A stretch of DNA of 64,000 nucleotides from Rhodoferax ferrireducens T118 (GTDB lineage Bacteria; Pseudomonadota; Gammaproteobacteria; Burkholderiales; Burkholderiaceae_C). How positions within the stretch are numbered: position 1 is the stretch's first letter; each line of letters opens with the position of its first letter. The position numbers were made by a program, and so were the translations under genes. Positions 34,256-43,197 of this stretch are shown here, piece after piece. The stretch lies in the NCBI RefSeq assembly GCF_000013605.1, contig NC_007908.1:3906001-3970000 (forward strand), written 5' to 3'. The notes under the pieces are model-generated. The model was not told the origin of the DNA, searched no databases, and saw only the letters and a program-made list of their open reading frames with translations.

Positions 34256-34966
34256 ATGAGTTCCGATGTTTCTCTCCACCAGCGCCGCCGGCCGCTGACC
34301 GCGGCCGAACTCGACACGATTCCATGGCTGGACCGGCTCTCGCCTGCGGAGTACGAACGGGCGGTGGACGACCTGAAAATCAGCGATGCCGTCGCAGGCG
34401 AGTACGTTTGCCGCACGGGTCGCCCGGTCACCTATTGGTTTGGCGTGGTGGACGGATTGCTCAAGATGAGCAGCGACAACGCCGAGGGCCAGACCATGAC
34501 CTTCACCGGCGTGCCGCCCGGCGGCTGGTTTGGCGAAGGCACGGCGTTGAAGCGCGAAAGCTACCGCTACAACATCCAGGCCCTGCGCAAAAGCCGGGTG
34601 GCCGGGCTGAACGTGGACACCTTCCACTGGCTGCTGGACCACTCGATTGGCTTCAACCGCTTTGTGATGAATCAGCTCAACGAGCGGCTTGGCCAGTTCA
34701 TCGCCGCGCGCGAGATTGACCGCATGAACAACCCCGACATCCGGGTGGCACGCAGTCTGGCCGCGCTGTTCAACCCGGTGCTGTACCCCGGCGTCGGCGA
34801 GGTGCTGCGCATCACGCAGCAGGAGCTGGCCTACTTGGTGGGTCTGTCGCGCCAGCGCGTGAATGAAGCCCTGACAGCGCTGGCCGAGCAAGGCGTGATT
34901 CGCGTCGAATATGGCGGCCTGCGCGTGTTAAGTCTGGTCGCATTGCGCTCCCAGATATTTTTATAA
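34256..34966 (+). CDS. Crp/Fnr family transcriptional regulator
   Basis: A 236-residue regulator from the ATG at 34256 (MSSDVSLHQRR); a TTG at 34154 would add 34 residues including a hydrophobic stretch that does not belong to the family, and neither has a good ribosome site. The cNMP-binding-like beta-roll spans about 25-140 (GVVDGLLKMSSDNAEGQTMT, PPGGWFGEG). The winged HTH is C-terminal: RITQQELAYLVGLSRQRVNE, then ALTALAEQGVIRVEYGGLRV. No Fnr cysteines are present. It is divergent from the synthetase-liv operon and probably controls it. Its stop codon lies inside an interspersed repeat. Confidence 0.85.
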   Translation: MSSDVSLHQRRRPLTAAELDTIPWLDRLSPAEYERAVDDLKISDAVAGEYVCRTGRPVTYWFGVVDGLLKMSSDNAEGQTMTFTGVPPGGWFGEGTALKRESYRYNIQALRKSRVAGLNVDTFHWLLDHSIGFNRFVMNQLNERLGQFIAAREIDRMNNPDIRVARSLAALFNPVLYPGVGEVLRITQQELAYLVGLSRQRVNEALTALAEQGVIRVEYGGLRVLSLVALRSQIFL

Positions 34967-35023
34967 TAAACAAGCCTCTAGCCCGCGTAAAATAAGCACA
35001 TACAGCTACTATATTTATAGCAA
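34960..35023 (-). repeat. interspersed repeat copy between the Crp/Fnr and pseudouridine synthase genes
   Basis: In reverse orientation it reads TTTGCTATAAATATAGTAGC, TGTATGTGCTTATTTTACGC, then GGGCTAGAGGCTTGTTTATT. It begins in the stop region of the regulator and ends exactly at the ATG of the next gene (35024), filling the whole intergenic space. Confidence 0.9.
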
Positions 35024-35938
35024 ATGACAGATTCAAAATCCCCTCCCCTCTTTCGCCGCGCGGCGCCTCCCACGGCCCGCGCACCCATTCCAGCAGGCCA
35101 GACCAACACCGCCGCCGTGGGCCCCAACGGAACCTTGCGCCTGAACAAACGCATGGCCGAACTCGGCCTGGCATCACGCCGCGAAGCCGATGACTGGATT
35201 GCCAAGGGCTGGGTCAAGGTCAACGGCGTGGTGGCGACCATGGGCATGCAGGTGCTGCCCGATGTGCGCATTGAGATCGACAAACAAGCCCAGGGCCAGC
35301 AAGCCAAGCAAGTGACGGTGCTGGTGCACAAGCCGATCGGCCTCGTCAGCGGCCAGGCTGAAGACGGTCACTTGCCCGCCATCACCCTGGTGCAGCCGCA
35401 AAACCGCTGGGCGCAGGACAACGCCCGTTTCTTCTTCCACCCCAGCCAGCTCAAAAGCCTGGTGCCCGCCGGGCGCCTTGACATTGACTCGACCGGGCTG
35501 CTGGTGCTGACGCAAGACGGCCGGGTGGCGCGCCAATTGATCGGCGAAGACGCCGTCATGGAAAAGGAATACCTGGTGCGGGTGGTTTACAACGCTGATC
35601 AAGGCGCGGCCACCAGCACCGGCCAGCTCAGCCGCATTGACGATGACGACCCCGTCAGCACCGATGTGCAGTCGGTCTTTCCACGCGAGAAACTCGCCTT
35701 GCTGCGCCACGGCCTGAGCCTGGACGGACAGGCGCTTCAACCAGCCAAGGTGGACTGGCAAAACCCCGAGCAGCTGCGTTTTATCTTGACTGAGGGCAAG
35801 AAACGCCAGATTCGCCGCATGTGCGAGCTGGTGGGTCTGAAAGTGGTTGGCCTCAAGCGTGTGCGCATTGGCAAGGTGATGCTGGGCAATCTGCCGCTGG
35901 GCCAGTGGCGCTACCTGGCGCCACATGAGAAATTCTGA
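35024..35938 (+). CDS. RsuA/RluF-type rRNA pseudouridine synthase
   Basis: The 304-residue enzyme isomerises uridine in ribosomal RNA. After a disordered 37-residue N-terminus comes an S4 RNA-binding domain (LRLNKRMAELGLASRREADD, WVKVNGVVATMG), then the synthase domain with VLVHKPIGLVSG, the catalytic-Asp motif AGRLDIDSTGLLVLTQDG and the closing EGKKRQIRRMCELVGLKVVG. The domain order and RQIRRMCE wording match the RluF/RluB branch (23S rRNA) better than RsuA. The target base is not decidable. The upstream interspersed repeat abuts the start codon and leaves no normal Shine-Dalgarno. Confidence 0.9.
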   Translation: MTDSKSPPLFRRAAPPTARAPIPAGQTNTAAVGPNGTLRLNKRMAELGLASRREADDWIAKGWVKVNGVVATMGMQVLPDVRIEIDKQAQGQQAKQVTVLVHKPIGLVSGQAEDGHLPAITLVQPQNRWAQDNARFFFHPSQLKSLVPAGRLDIDSTGLLVLTQDGRVARQLIGEDAVMEKEYLVRVVYNADQGAATSTGQLSRIDDDDPVSTDVQSVFPREKLALLRHGLSLDGQALQPAKVDWQNPEQLRFILTEGKKRQIRRMCELVGLKVVGLKRVRIGKVMLGNLPLGQWRYLAPHEKF

Positions 35939-35940
35939 GA

Positions 35941-36070
35941 CATTGTGGGACAGACCAAAGCTACACGGAGTGAGCGTGCTCTGTCCTCAACTGATACCGG
36001 GATGTCGGATGTCCACATTGTGGGACAGACCAAAGCTACACGGAGTGAGCGTGCTCTGTCCTCAACTGAT
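35941..36070 (+). repeat. exact 55-base tandem direct repeat
   Basis: Two identical 55-base units (35941-35995 and 36016-36070) are separated by 20 bases. Each starts CATTGTGGGACAGACC and ends GCTCTGTCCTCAACTGAT, with GACAGA/TCTGTC arms that can form a hairpin. The pair fills the gap between the pseudouridine synthase and the hydrolase gene. Shorter relatives are at 34007-34081. Confidence 0.95.
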
Positions 36071-36093
36071 CGTCGGAGGTAGGAAGTTGCACC

Positions 36094-37365
36094 ATGGCCA
36101 AGCCGCCGTCCCCCAAACCCCCTAAACACCTGCACAGCTCGGACCTGCGGGGTGTGGCGCAATTGGCGACACAGGCCACGGCCAGCGTCGCCCGCATCGC
36201 CGAAGGGGTACACCAATCGGTCTGGAGCAGCCTGGGCGTCCCCGGTGGCAAGGCGCCTGGGCAAACCCGCGGCATCACCGGCCTGGTCTACAAGAGTGTG
36301 CACGGTGTGACCCGGTTGCTCGGCAAAGGCGTGGACACCTTGTTGGCCCGGTTGCAGCCTGCGCTGGACGCAGCACAAACTGCCCCAGCCGGTAGCCCCC
36401 AGCGCGCGGCGGTGCTGGCGGCACTCAATGGTGTGATGGGGGATCACCTGCTTGAAAGCCACAACCCGCTCGCTACTCCCATGACCCTGCACTACCAGGG
36501 CGAGACGCTGAACTGGCAGGCCCTGCCTCCCATGCCGCACGCCACGGGCAAGGTCCTGCTGCTGATTCACGGGCTCTGCATGAACGACTTGCAATGGCAC
36601 ACGCAACAGAACGGGCAGGTGGTGGACCATGGCGAGACGCTGGCCGCCACGTTGGGCTACACCCCGGTTTATCTGCGCTACAACACCGGTCTGCACACCT
36701 CGCAAAACGGACATGACTTGTCAAACCAGCTGGAGCAACTGCTGACGCATTGGCCGACACCGATCAAGGAAATCACCGTGCTGGCCCACAGCATGGGCGG
36801 CTTGCTGATCCGCAGTGCGTTCTACTACGCCAGGCAGGATGGTTTGCGTTGGCCCGGTCGTCTGAAAAACATCGTGTTTCTGGGTACGCCGCACCATGGC
36901 GCGCCGCTGGAGCGGGCCGGCAACTGGGTGGATGTGGTCCTGGCCAGCACACCCTACAGCGCGCCTTTGGCCAAGCTGGGCCAGTTGCGCAGCGCTGGCA
37001 TCACCGATCTGCGCTACGGCTTTGTGCTCGACCGTGACTGGCAGGGGCACGACCGCTTTCAACGCAAGCCCGATGCCCGCCAGCCGCTCCCGCTGCCGGC
37101 CGGTGTGGCCTGCTACGCGGTGGCCGCCACCACGGCCGCCCGGCGCAGCACCCTGGCAGATCGCCTGATTGGCGATGGCCTGGTGCCCCTGCACAGTGCG
37201 CTGGGGCAGCACGATGAGCCGCAAAGAAACCTGGTGTTTGCCAAAACGTCGCAGTGGATTGCCTACCGTACCAGCCACTTGGGCTTGTTGAGCAGCCCCG
37301 AGGTCACTCAAAAAATAGTGCAGTGGCTGACGCCAGCGTCGGCGCCAGGCCAAGGCAGCAACTAG
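36094..37365 (+). CDS. alpha/beta hydrolase, PGAP1/lipase-like
   Basis: This 423-residue protein has an N-terminal helical region (about 1-125) and an alpha/beta hydrolase domain from about 150: oxyanion VLLLIHGLCMNDLQWHT, the nucleophile elbow LAHSMGGLLIRSAFYYA (Ser of AHSMGG), TPHHGAPLERAGN (typical of PGAP1 and triacylglycerol lipases), a late Asp in GDGLVPLHSALGQHD and His in TSHLGLL. There is no signal peptide. It probably cleaves an ester in lipid; the substrate is unknown. GGAGGTAGGAAG precedes the ATG. It is convergent with the signalling gene block. Confidence 0.85.
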   Translation: MAKPPSPKPPKHLHSSDLRGVAQLATQATASVARIAEGVHQSVWSSLGVPGGKAPGQTRGITGLVYKSVHGVTRLLGKGVDTLLARLQPALDAAQTAPAGSPQRAAVLAALNGVMGDHLLESHNPLATPMTLHYQGETLNWQALPPMPHATGKVLLLIHGLCMNDLQWHTQQNGQVVDHGETLAATLGYTPVYLRYNTGLHTSQNGHDLSNQLEQLLTHWPTPIKEITVLAHSMGGLLIRSAFYYARQDGLRWPGRLKNIVFLGTPHHGAPLERAGNWVDVVLASTPYSAPLAKLGQLRSAGITDLRYGFVLDRDWQGHDRFQRKPDARQPLPLPAGVACYAVAATTAARRSTLADRLIGDGLVPLHSALGQHDEPQRNLVFAKTSQWIAYRTSHLGLLSSPEVTQKIVQWLTPASAPGQGSN

Positions 37366-37373
37366 CCGCCCGC

Positions 37374-38222
37374 TTACGCCGCCCGCGGCTGCGCCACCTC
37401 GCGCATGATCGCGCTGACGTCCCGGCCGACACCGCGATAGCCGGTGAAGCGGCCCGACGCATCAAACATCGGCTCCCCGCTGACCTGAAAGTACTGGCGC
37501 TCGCCCGCGTCATCGATCCGGCTGAAGACAAAATCGAGAAACGGCCGGCGCGCCGCCACATTCGCCTTGAGAACCGCGCGCTCCGCCTCATTCCAGCGCA
37601 ACGCCTGCTCCTGTTTGATTTCTCCCAGCAGGCTTTCCATCGATATGCCCAGCATGTCCAGCACCGGGCCATACACCTTGGTGAATTGCCCCTGCGCGTC
37701 CTGCTCCCAGTACCAGTCCGATGCCAGTTCCGTCAGGCGGCGAAAGCGGGCTTCACTTTCAGTCAATTCAGCGGTCCGCTCCGCCACCGTTTGCTCCAGC
37801 ACCTGGCTGTAATTCTGGAGTTTTTTGTACAACAAGCGCACTTCCAGCATGTTGTGAATCCGTGTCTTGACTTCGACCAGATCAAACGGTTTGGCCACAA
37901 AATCCTTCGCGCCCGAGGCCAGCGCCCGCAGCTTGTGACCCGGCTGCGCCGTGACCACAAGAATCGGCACATAACCATCGGGGTCAATTTCCTTCAGGCC
38001 TTCCATGACCTGAAAACCGTCCATGCCCGGCATCTGCAGATCGAGCAGAATCAGGTCGTAGTGGTTGGCGCGATGCAAATCACAGACCGCAAACGGATCC
38101 ATGGTCGACGTCAGGCGCTGATAACCCGCGCCTCGCAGCATTTGCTCCAGCAACTGCACGTTGGCCTCCTGGTCGTCCACGATCAGGATACGGGCATTGA
38201 GAATATCGGCAGTACTAACCAT
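37374..38222 (-). CDS. response regulator with PAS domain (REC-coil-PAS)
   Basis: The 282-residue protein starts at ATG 38220-38222. The receiver domain (about 8-125) has ILIVDDQEANVQLLEQML, phospho-acceptor Asp in LILLDLQMPGMDGFQ and the Lys of DFVAKPFDL. A coiled coil (LYKKLQNYSQVLEQTVAERT) joins it to a PAS domain (FRRLTELASDWYWEQDAQGQ to RGVGRDVSAIM). No output enzyme follows, so it probably acts by protein contact. Its receiver is a close paralogue of the one in the next gene upstream, pointing to tandem duplication. It is the last gene of the block. Confidence 0.85.
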   Translation of the reverse strand: MVSTADILNARILIVDDQEANVQLLEQMLRGAGYQRLTSTMDPFAVCDLHRANHYDLILLDLQMPGMDGFQVMEGLKEIDPDGYVPILVVTAQPGHKLRALASGAKDFVAKPFDLVEVKTRIHNMLEVRLLYKKLQNYSQVLEQTVAERTAELTESEARFRRLTELASDWYWEQDAQGQFTKVYGPVLDMLGISMESLLGEIKQEQALRWNEAERAVLKANVAARRPFLDFVFSRIDDAGERQYFQVSGEPMFDASGRFTGYRGVGRDVSAIMREVAQPRAA

Positions 38223-38297
38223 AAATTTCACTTTCTTGTCAATTTGCACTGGGACCAAGGTTCGGCCAGGACAGGCTATGGCAACTTTGCGTCATCA

Positions 38298-39242
38298 TCA
38301 CAGCTCGGCGAGCCCTGAGATGCGATAGTCGTTCTTTCCTGCGCCTTTGGCCTCATACAAGGCCAGATCCGCGCTCTTCATCAGCGTCTCGACGTTATCA
38401 CCATGCACCGGGTAAACACTGACACCGACGCTGGCCGTCACATTCACGCTGCTGCCTTGAATGCTGCAGGGCTTTGACACGGCTTGCAGCACCTTGGACA
38501 CCAGCTTTTCCATATCGTCACCATGACTCAGTTCCGCCAACGCAATCACAAATTCATCGCCACCCACCCGCGCCACCGTGTCCTCTTGACGCACGGCGCC
38601 CACCAGACGGGTAGCCACCATTTTGAGCAGGGCGTCGCCCCCATCGTGGCCCAGGGTGTCGTTGATCTCCTTGAACCCGTCGAGATCCAGATACACGACC
38701 GCCATATTGCCCCTGTTCCTGCGCGCATGGGCAATGCCCAAGGCCATTCTGTCCATCAGGAGTCGTCTATTGGGCAGCCCGGTCAAGGGGTCATGCAGTG
38801 CCAGGGATTCCAGCGCTCGGTTCTGGTGTTCGAGTTGTTTGTACAACAGGCGCACTTCCAGCATATTGTGAATGCGCGTCCTGACTTCCATCAGGTCAAA
38901 TGGTTTGCTGATGAAGTCTTTCGCCCCGGAGGCCAATGCCCTCAGCTTATGGTCCGGATGGGCCGTGATCACCAGTATCGGAAAGTAGCCGTCGGCATCG
39001 GCTTCATCTTCCTTCAGCGCCTCCATCACCTGAAAACCATCCCGGCCGGGCATCTCGAGATCGAGCAATATCAGGTCGTAACGGTTGGTGCGATGCAGGT
39101 CGCACACGGCATATGGATCCATGGTTGACGTCAGGCGCCGATAGCCGGCTTCACGCAGTATTTGCTCCAGCAGCCGCACATTGACCTCCTGATCGTCCAC
39201 GATCAGGATGCTGGCAGCAAGAATATCGGCGGCGTCAAGCAT
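38298..39242 (-). CDS. diguanylate cyclase response regulator (REC-GGDEF)
   Basis: The 314-residue protein starts at the ATG at 39240-39242, overlapping the stop of the hybrid kinase by one base (TGATG); a GTG one codon upstream is also possible. The receiver (about 10-130) has ILIVDDQEVNVRLLEQIL and LILLDLEMPGRDGFQ. A linker leads to a GGDEF domain with the intact active site GGDEF in ARVGGDEFVIALAEL. An RxxD inhibitory site (RQED) lies 5 residues before it, so the enzyme is active and product-inhibited. It makes cyclic di-GMP when its receiver is phosphorylated, most likely by the kinase encoded just upstream. Confidence 0.92.
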   Translation of the reverse strand: MLDAADILAASILIVDDQEVNVRLLEQILREAGYRRLTSTMDPYAVCDLHRTNRYDLILLDLEMPGRDGFQVMEALKEDEADADGYFPILVITAHPDHKLRALASGAKDFISKPFDLMEVRTRIHNMLEVRLLYKQLEHQNRALESLALHDPLTGLPNRRLLMDRMALGIAHARRNRGNMAVVYLDLDGFKEINDTLGHDGGDALLKMVATRLVGAVRQEDTVARVGGDEFVIALAELSHGDDMEKLVSKVLQAVSKPCSIQGSSVNVTASVGVSVYPVHGDNVETLMKSADLALYEAKGAGKNDYRISGLAEL

Positions 39243-42200
39243 CACATGGATTCTTCCATTGCGGCGTTGTCCAATCCGGTCCGCGCCGTTTCCAGCGCCA
39301 TATCCAGCACTTCCATGAACTCGTTGACTTTGATCGGCTTGGTCAGGTAGCGCAAGAACCCGGCCTGCAGGCCTTTCTCAATGTCGCGAGGCATCGCATT
39401 GGCACTGATGGCCACCACCGGAATGTGCCGGGTTGCAGGGTCTTCACGCAGGATTTTCAGCGCCTGAAGGCCGCTGATGCCCGGCAGATTGATGTCCATC
39501 AGAATCACTTTGGGCAGATGAATGCGCGCCAGCGTAATACCTTGCATGCCATCCGTGGCACTCAACAGGCGCATATCCGGACGTCGCGCAATAAGCTGCT
39601 TGACCAACTCCATGTTGGCCCGGTTGTCTTCCACGTACAGCAGCGTGCGCAGCGCGGCGCCAGGCGCGGTGGGCGGCTGCGCCGGCACCAGCGGGGCATC
39701 GGAATCGGCGGCAAATTGCGGTGCCGCCACCAAATTCAACTCAAACCAGAACACGCTGCCGGTCCCGACGATACTTTGCGCGCCAATTTCGCCCCCCATC
39801 AATTCGACCAGCCGCTTGCTCACCACCAGGCCGATGCCGGTACCCTCTTCGGAACCAACCTCTTGCCCGAGCCGATTGAACGGCTGAAACAGTTGGGTCA
39901 CTTTCTCTGCCGAGAGTCCTTCGCCCGAATCGCGCACACTGATCCGCAGGCGTTGCGCGGCGACCTTCTTGCACGTCACTTCGACCGTACCGCCCACGCG
40001 GTTGTACTTGATGGCGTTGGACATCAGGTTCACGATCACCTGCTTGACACGCGTCCGGTCGGCATTCACAAAGCAAGGGGCGTTGAACTGCGGAAAGCTG
40101 ATGCGAATGTCGCTCTTTTGTGCCTGCGGTTCGATCATGGCTTGACAGTCAAGCAACACGTCCGGCAGCGCGATCGGCTCCATCGACAGCGACAGCTTGC
40201 CGGACTCGATCAAGGCCAGATCGAGAATCTCGTTGATCAACTCCAGCAGATACCAGCCGCCATGAAGAATCTGGTCGATGCTGGCCTTTTGCGTGGCCGT
40301 GGGCGGCGGCACACCCGACTCCATCAGTTGCGCAAAGCCCAGGATCGCATTGAGCGGAGAGCGCAACTCGTGGCTCATGCTCGACAGAAACTCTGATTTG
40401 GCGAGATTGGCCTTGTCGGCGGCTTGCCGGGCGCTCTCGAGTTCGACATTCTTGTCCCGCAGCGCCCGATCGAGCACCGCCCGCTCGGCTTCGACGCGCT
40501 TGCGCGCCGTGTTGTCGGTACCGATCAACAGGTAACCAATGATGACGCCCTGCGCGTCGCGCAGCGCCGTGACCGACACCACCGCCGGGAAGCGGCTGCC
40601 GTCTTTGCGGATGTAGGTCAGCTCGTAGATGTCCTCAATGCCGCGCGAGGCCTTGAACACCAGCGCTTCGAAGCCCGGCTCAATCTGGGTCCCGAGTTCG
40701 AGACTGAGTGCCTTGGCCCGCGCAATCACTTCTTTCGAATCGGAAATGTCGGCCGGGGTGACCTTGTTCATCACCTCTGCCGCCGTGTAACCCAGCATGC
40801 GCTCGGCGCCGACGTTGAAAATCTGAATGACGCCCTTGGCGTCAGTGGCAATGCTGGAAAAATTGGCGCTGTTGAAAATCGCGCTCTGCAAGGCCCCCGC
40901 CTGAAGCAGCGCTTCTTCGGCCTGTTTGCGCGCGGTGGTATCGCGCAAAATGCCGGTGAAATAGCGCTCGCCGCCCAACCACATCTCGCTGACGGCCATC
41001 TCCATCGGGAAAACACTGCCATCCTGGCGCCGGCCCAGCACCTCGCGCCCCAAGCCGGCCGCACGCGCCTCGTCACTGGCACTGTAGTACTCAAGTGAGC
41101 CATTGCGCTGATCCTGGTCCAATTCGGGAATCAGCAGGCTGAAGTTCTGCCCGACCAGCTCGATCCCGCTATAGCCAAACATGCGCTCAGCGGCCGGATT
41201 CACGGTCTTGATCATGCCGCCGCGGGCATAAATGGTGATGATGCCATCCGCCACGGTATTGAGAATGGTCTGGATCAGGGCCGTGCTGTCGCGCAGGGCC
41301 TGCTGGGCCGCATATTCCTCGGTGACGTCACGAAACACGAGCACGGCACCGATCACCTGTCCGTCGCGGTCGCGAATCGGTGCGCAACTGTCGGCAATAT
41401 CGCACTCGCTGCCATCGCGTGCAATCACAACCGTGTGATTGGCCAGGCCCTGAATCGTGCCGTGCGCCAGGGTTTCCGCCACGGGAACGGTGGCGCTGAG
41501 CCGGGTTTCCTTGTTGATGATTGTGAAAATCTCGTCCACCGGGCGACCGCTGGCCTGCGCTTGTGTCCAGCCGGTGAGCCGCTCGGCCAGGGGATTGAGC
41601 AGCGTCACGCGCGCAGCGGCGTCGGTGGCAATCACGGCATCCCCAATGGAATGCAGCGTCACGGCGAATTTTTCCTCGCTCTCCCGCAAAGTCAGGTTGG
41701 CCTGATGCAGTTGCTGATTGGTCCACTCCTGCTCCTTCAGCAGGTGCTGACGCTCTGCTTCAACCTGCTTGCGCGCGGTGTTGTCGGTGCCGATCAGGAG
41801 GTAACCGATGACGGTGCCGCGCGCATTGCGCAAGGCGGTGACCGACACGATGGCCGGAAAACGGCTGCCGTCTTTGCGGATGTAGGTCAGCTCGTAAATG
41901 TCTTCAATACCGCGCGAGGCTTTGAACACCAGGGCCTCGAAACCCGGCGCAATGGCGGTTTCAAGCTCAGCGCTCAGTTCGGTGGCACGCAAGATCAATT
42001 CCTGCGGATCGGAGATATCGGCGGGCGTGATCTTGTTCAGGACATCGGCGGCGGCATAGCCCAGCATGCGCTCGGCGCCAATATTGAAAATCTGAATAAC
42101 GCCCCGTTCATCGGTGGCAATACTCGAAAAATTGGCGCTATTGAGAATCGCGTTCTGCAAGGCCCCGGTTTTGAGCAAGGCCTCCTGTCGCCTGAACTCG

Positions 42201-42265
42201 GTCAGACCCTCCGGCGTGCCTGCGACAGCCTTGGGCAAGTCAGGGATAGGGTCAGTTTTTAACAT
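39242..42265 (-). CDS. hybrid histidine kinase with four PAS domains and C-terminal receiver
   Basis: The 1007-residue cytoplasmic kinase has no membrane segment. Domains in order: PAS1 (about 34-165), PAS2 (about 185-310), PAS3 (about 325-445), PAS4 (about 455-590), coiled linker, HisKA with His in SSMSHELRSPLNAILGFAQL, HATPase_c (NLMSNAIKYNR, GTGIGLVVSKRL) and a receiver (LLYVEDNRANMELVKQLI, Asp in VILMDINLPGISGL). PAS1 and PAS4 are nearly identical, with the shared stretch FEALVFKASRGIEDIYELTY, showing an internal duplication. It overlaps the diguanylate cyclase gene, its likely partner. The many PAS units suggest redox, light or ligand sensing. Confidence 0.93.
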   Translation of the reverse strand: MLKTDPIPDLPKAVAGTPEGLTEFRRQEALLKTGALQNAILNSANFSSIATDERGVIQIFNIGAERMLGYAAADVLNKITPADISDPQELILRATELSAELETAIAPGFEALVFKASRGIEDIYELTYIRKDGSRFPAIVSVTALRNARGTVIGYLLIGTDNTARKQVEAERQHLLKEQEWTNQQLHQANLTLRESEEKFAVTLHSIGDAVIATDAAARVTLLNPLAERLTGWTQAQASGRPVDEIFTIINKETRLSATVPVAETLAHGTIQGLANHTVVIARDGSECDIADSCAPIRDRDGQVIGAVLVFRDVTEEYAAQQALRDSTALIQTILNTVADGIITIYARGGMIKTVNPAAERMFGYSGIELVGQNFSLLIPELDQDQRNGSLEYYSASDEARAAGLGREVLGRRQDGSVFPMEMAVSEMWLGGERYFTGILRDTTARKQAEEALLQAGALQSAIFNSANFSSIATDAKGVIQIFNVGAERMLGYTAAEVMNKVTPADISDSKEVIARAKALSLELGTQIEPGFEALVFKASRGIEDIYELTYIRKDGSRFPAVVSVTALRDAQGVIIGYLLIGTDNTARKRVEAERAVLDRALRDKNVELESARQAADKANLAKSEFLSSMSHELRSPLNAILGFAQLMESGVPPPTATQKASIDQILHGGWYLLELINEILDLALIESGKLSLSMEPIALPDVLLDCQAMIEPQAQKSDIRISFPQFNAPCFVNADRTRVKQVIVNLMSNAIKYNRVGGTVEVTCKKVAAQRLRISVRDSGEGLSAEKVTQLFQPFNRLGQEVGSEEGTGIGLVVSKRLVELMGGEIGAQSIVGTGSVFWFELNLVAAPQFAADSDAPLVPAQPPTAPGAALRTLLYVEDNRANMELVKQLIARRPDMRLLSATDGMQGITLARIHLPKVILMDINLPGISGLQALKILREDPATRHIPVVAISANAMPRDIEKGLQAGFLRYLTKPIKVNEFMEVLDMALETARTGLDNAAMEESM

Positions 42266-42373
42266 GGTCGATGATTGTTATAGCGCGAATGAGCATACCG
42301 ACCCAGTTTGCGCTGGTCCGTGCGTTATCGAACATAAGGCGGCAATTTCATGAAGCGGGCCAATGGGGACTCT

Positions 42374-43093
42374 TTAGCGCTGGCGAACATCGCCCAGCAA
42401 ACGATCGTATTCATTTTTCACCACGCCGTAGCATTCACACACGCGCGACTCCAAGCCCTGGCGGTCAAGCACCGTGATGTGGCCGCGGCGGTAGCGAATG
42501 CACTGCGCTTGCTGCAAGTGCCCGGCAGCGGCGGTGATGCCTTCACGGCGAACGCCGATCATGCTGGCAATCAATTCCTGCGTCATGGTCAGCTCAGTCG
42601 AGGGCAAACGATCCAGCGTTGCCAACAGCCAGCGGCACAACTGTTGCTCCACCGAATGGTGCCGATTGCAGACTGCGGTTTGGGACATCTGCGTCATCAA
42701 GGCCTGGGTGTAGCGCAGCAGCAAACGCATCATCGGGCCAGCCCGATTGAATTCTTCCAGCAGCAAGTGCGTTTTCAGCCGGTAACCGCTACCACCCGTC
42801 TGCACCGTGGCGCAGTGGGGCGTGCTGTTGCCGCCCAGGAACAGCGAAACGCCGAGCATGCCCTCATTGCCCACCCCCGCGATCTCGGCCGAGCCGCCAT
42901 CCTCCGTCGTGTATTGGAGCGACACAATGGCCGTGGCTGGAAAATAGACGTGCTGCAACTGGCCACCGGATTCACAAAGCACGTCGCCCAGCAACATGGG
43001 AACCAACTCCAATTGGGGCGCGATGCGCTCCAACTCAGCGGCCGGCAGGGCCGCGAGAAGGTGGTTTTGAGTGGGGCCCCGCGGCAAATCCAT
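42374..43093 (-). CDS. Crp/Fnr family regulator
   Basis: A 239-residue regulator from the ATG at 43091-43093 (MDLPRGPTQNHLLAALP); an ATG 16 codons upstream has no support. The N-terminal cNMP-like roll (LLGDVLCESGGQLQHVYFPA to ASVSL-type end) lacks the standard cAMP-contact motif, and its middle is shortened. The HTH is LTMTQELIASMIGVRREGIT with recognition helix REGITAAAGHL. It lies 108 bases upstream of, and on the same strand as, the hybrid kinase gene and may regulate it. The effector is unknown. Confidence 0.83.
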   Translation of the reverse strand: MDLPRGPTQNHLLAALPAAELERIAPQLELVPMLLGDVLCESGGQLQHVYFPATAIVSLQYTTEDGGSAEIAGVGNEGMLGVSLFLGGNSTPHCATVQTGGSGYRLKTHLLLEEFNRAGPMMRLLLRYTQALMTQMSQTAVCNRHHSVEQQLCRWLLATLDRLPSTELTMTQELIASMIGVRREGITAAAGHLQQAQCIRYRRGHITVLDRQGLESRVCECYGVVKNEYDRLLGDVRQR

Positions 43094-43197
43094 ATGCAGT
43101 CTCCGAAAGAGCGCCAAAGCGGCATGGGCATGCGCGATCATAACTGCGACTCTGTGACGACTGACTGCTCTTGGTCAATGAGCTGAAAACGACTTGA

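Noticed and set aside
35941..36070. CRISPR-like direct repeats
   Set aside because: Only two 55-base units with one 20-base spacer and no cas genes nearby; it is a simple tandem duplication.
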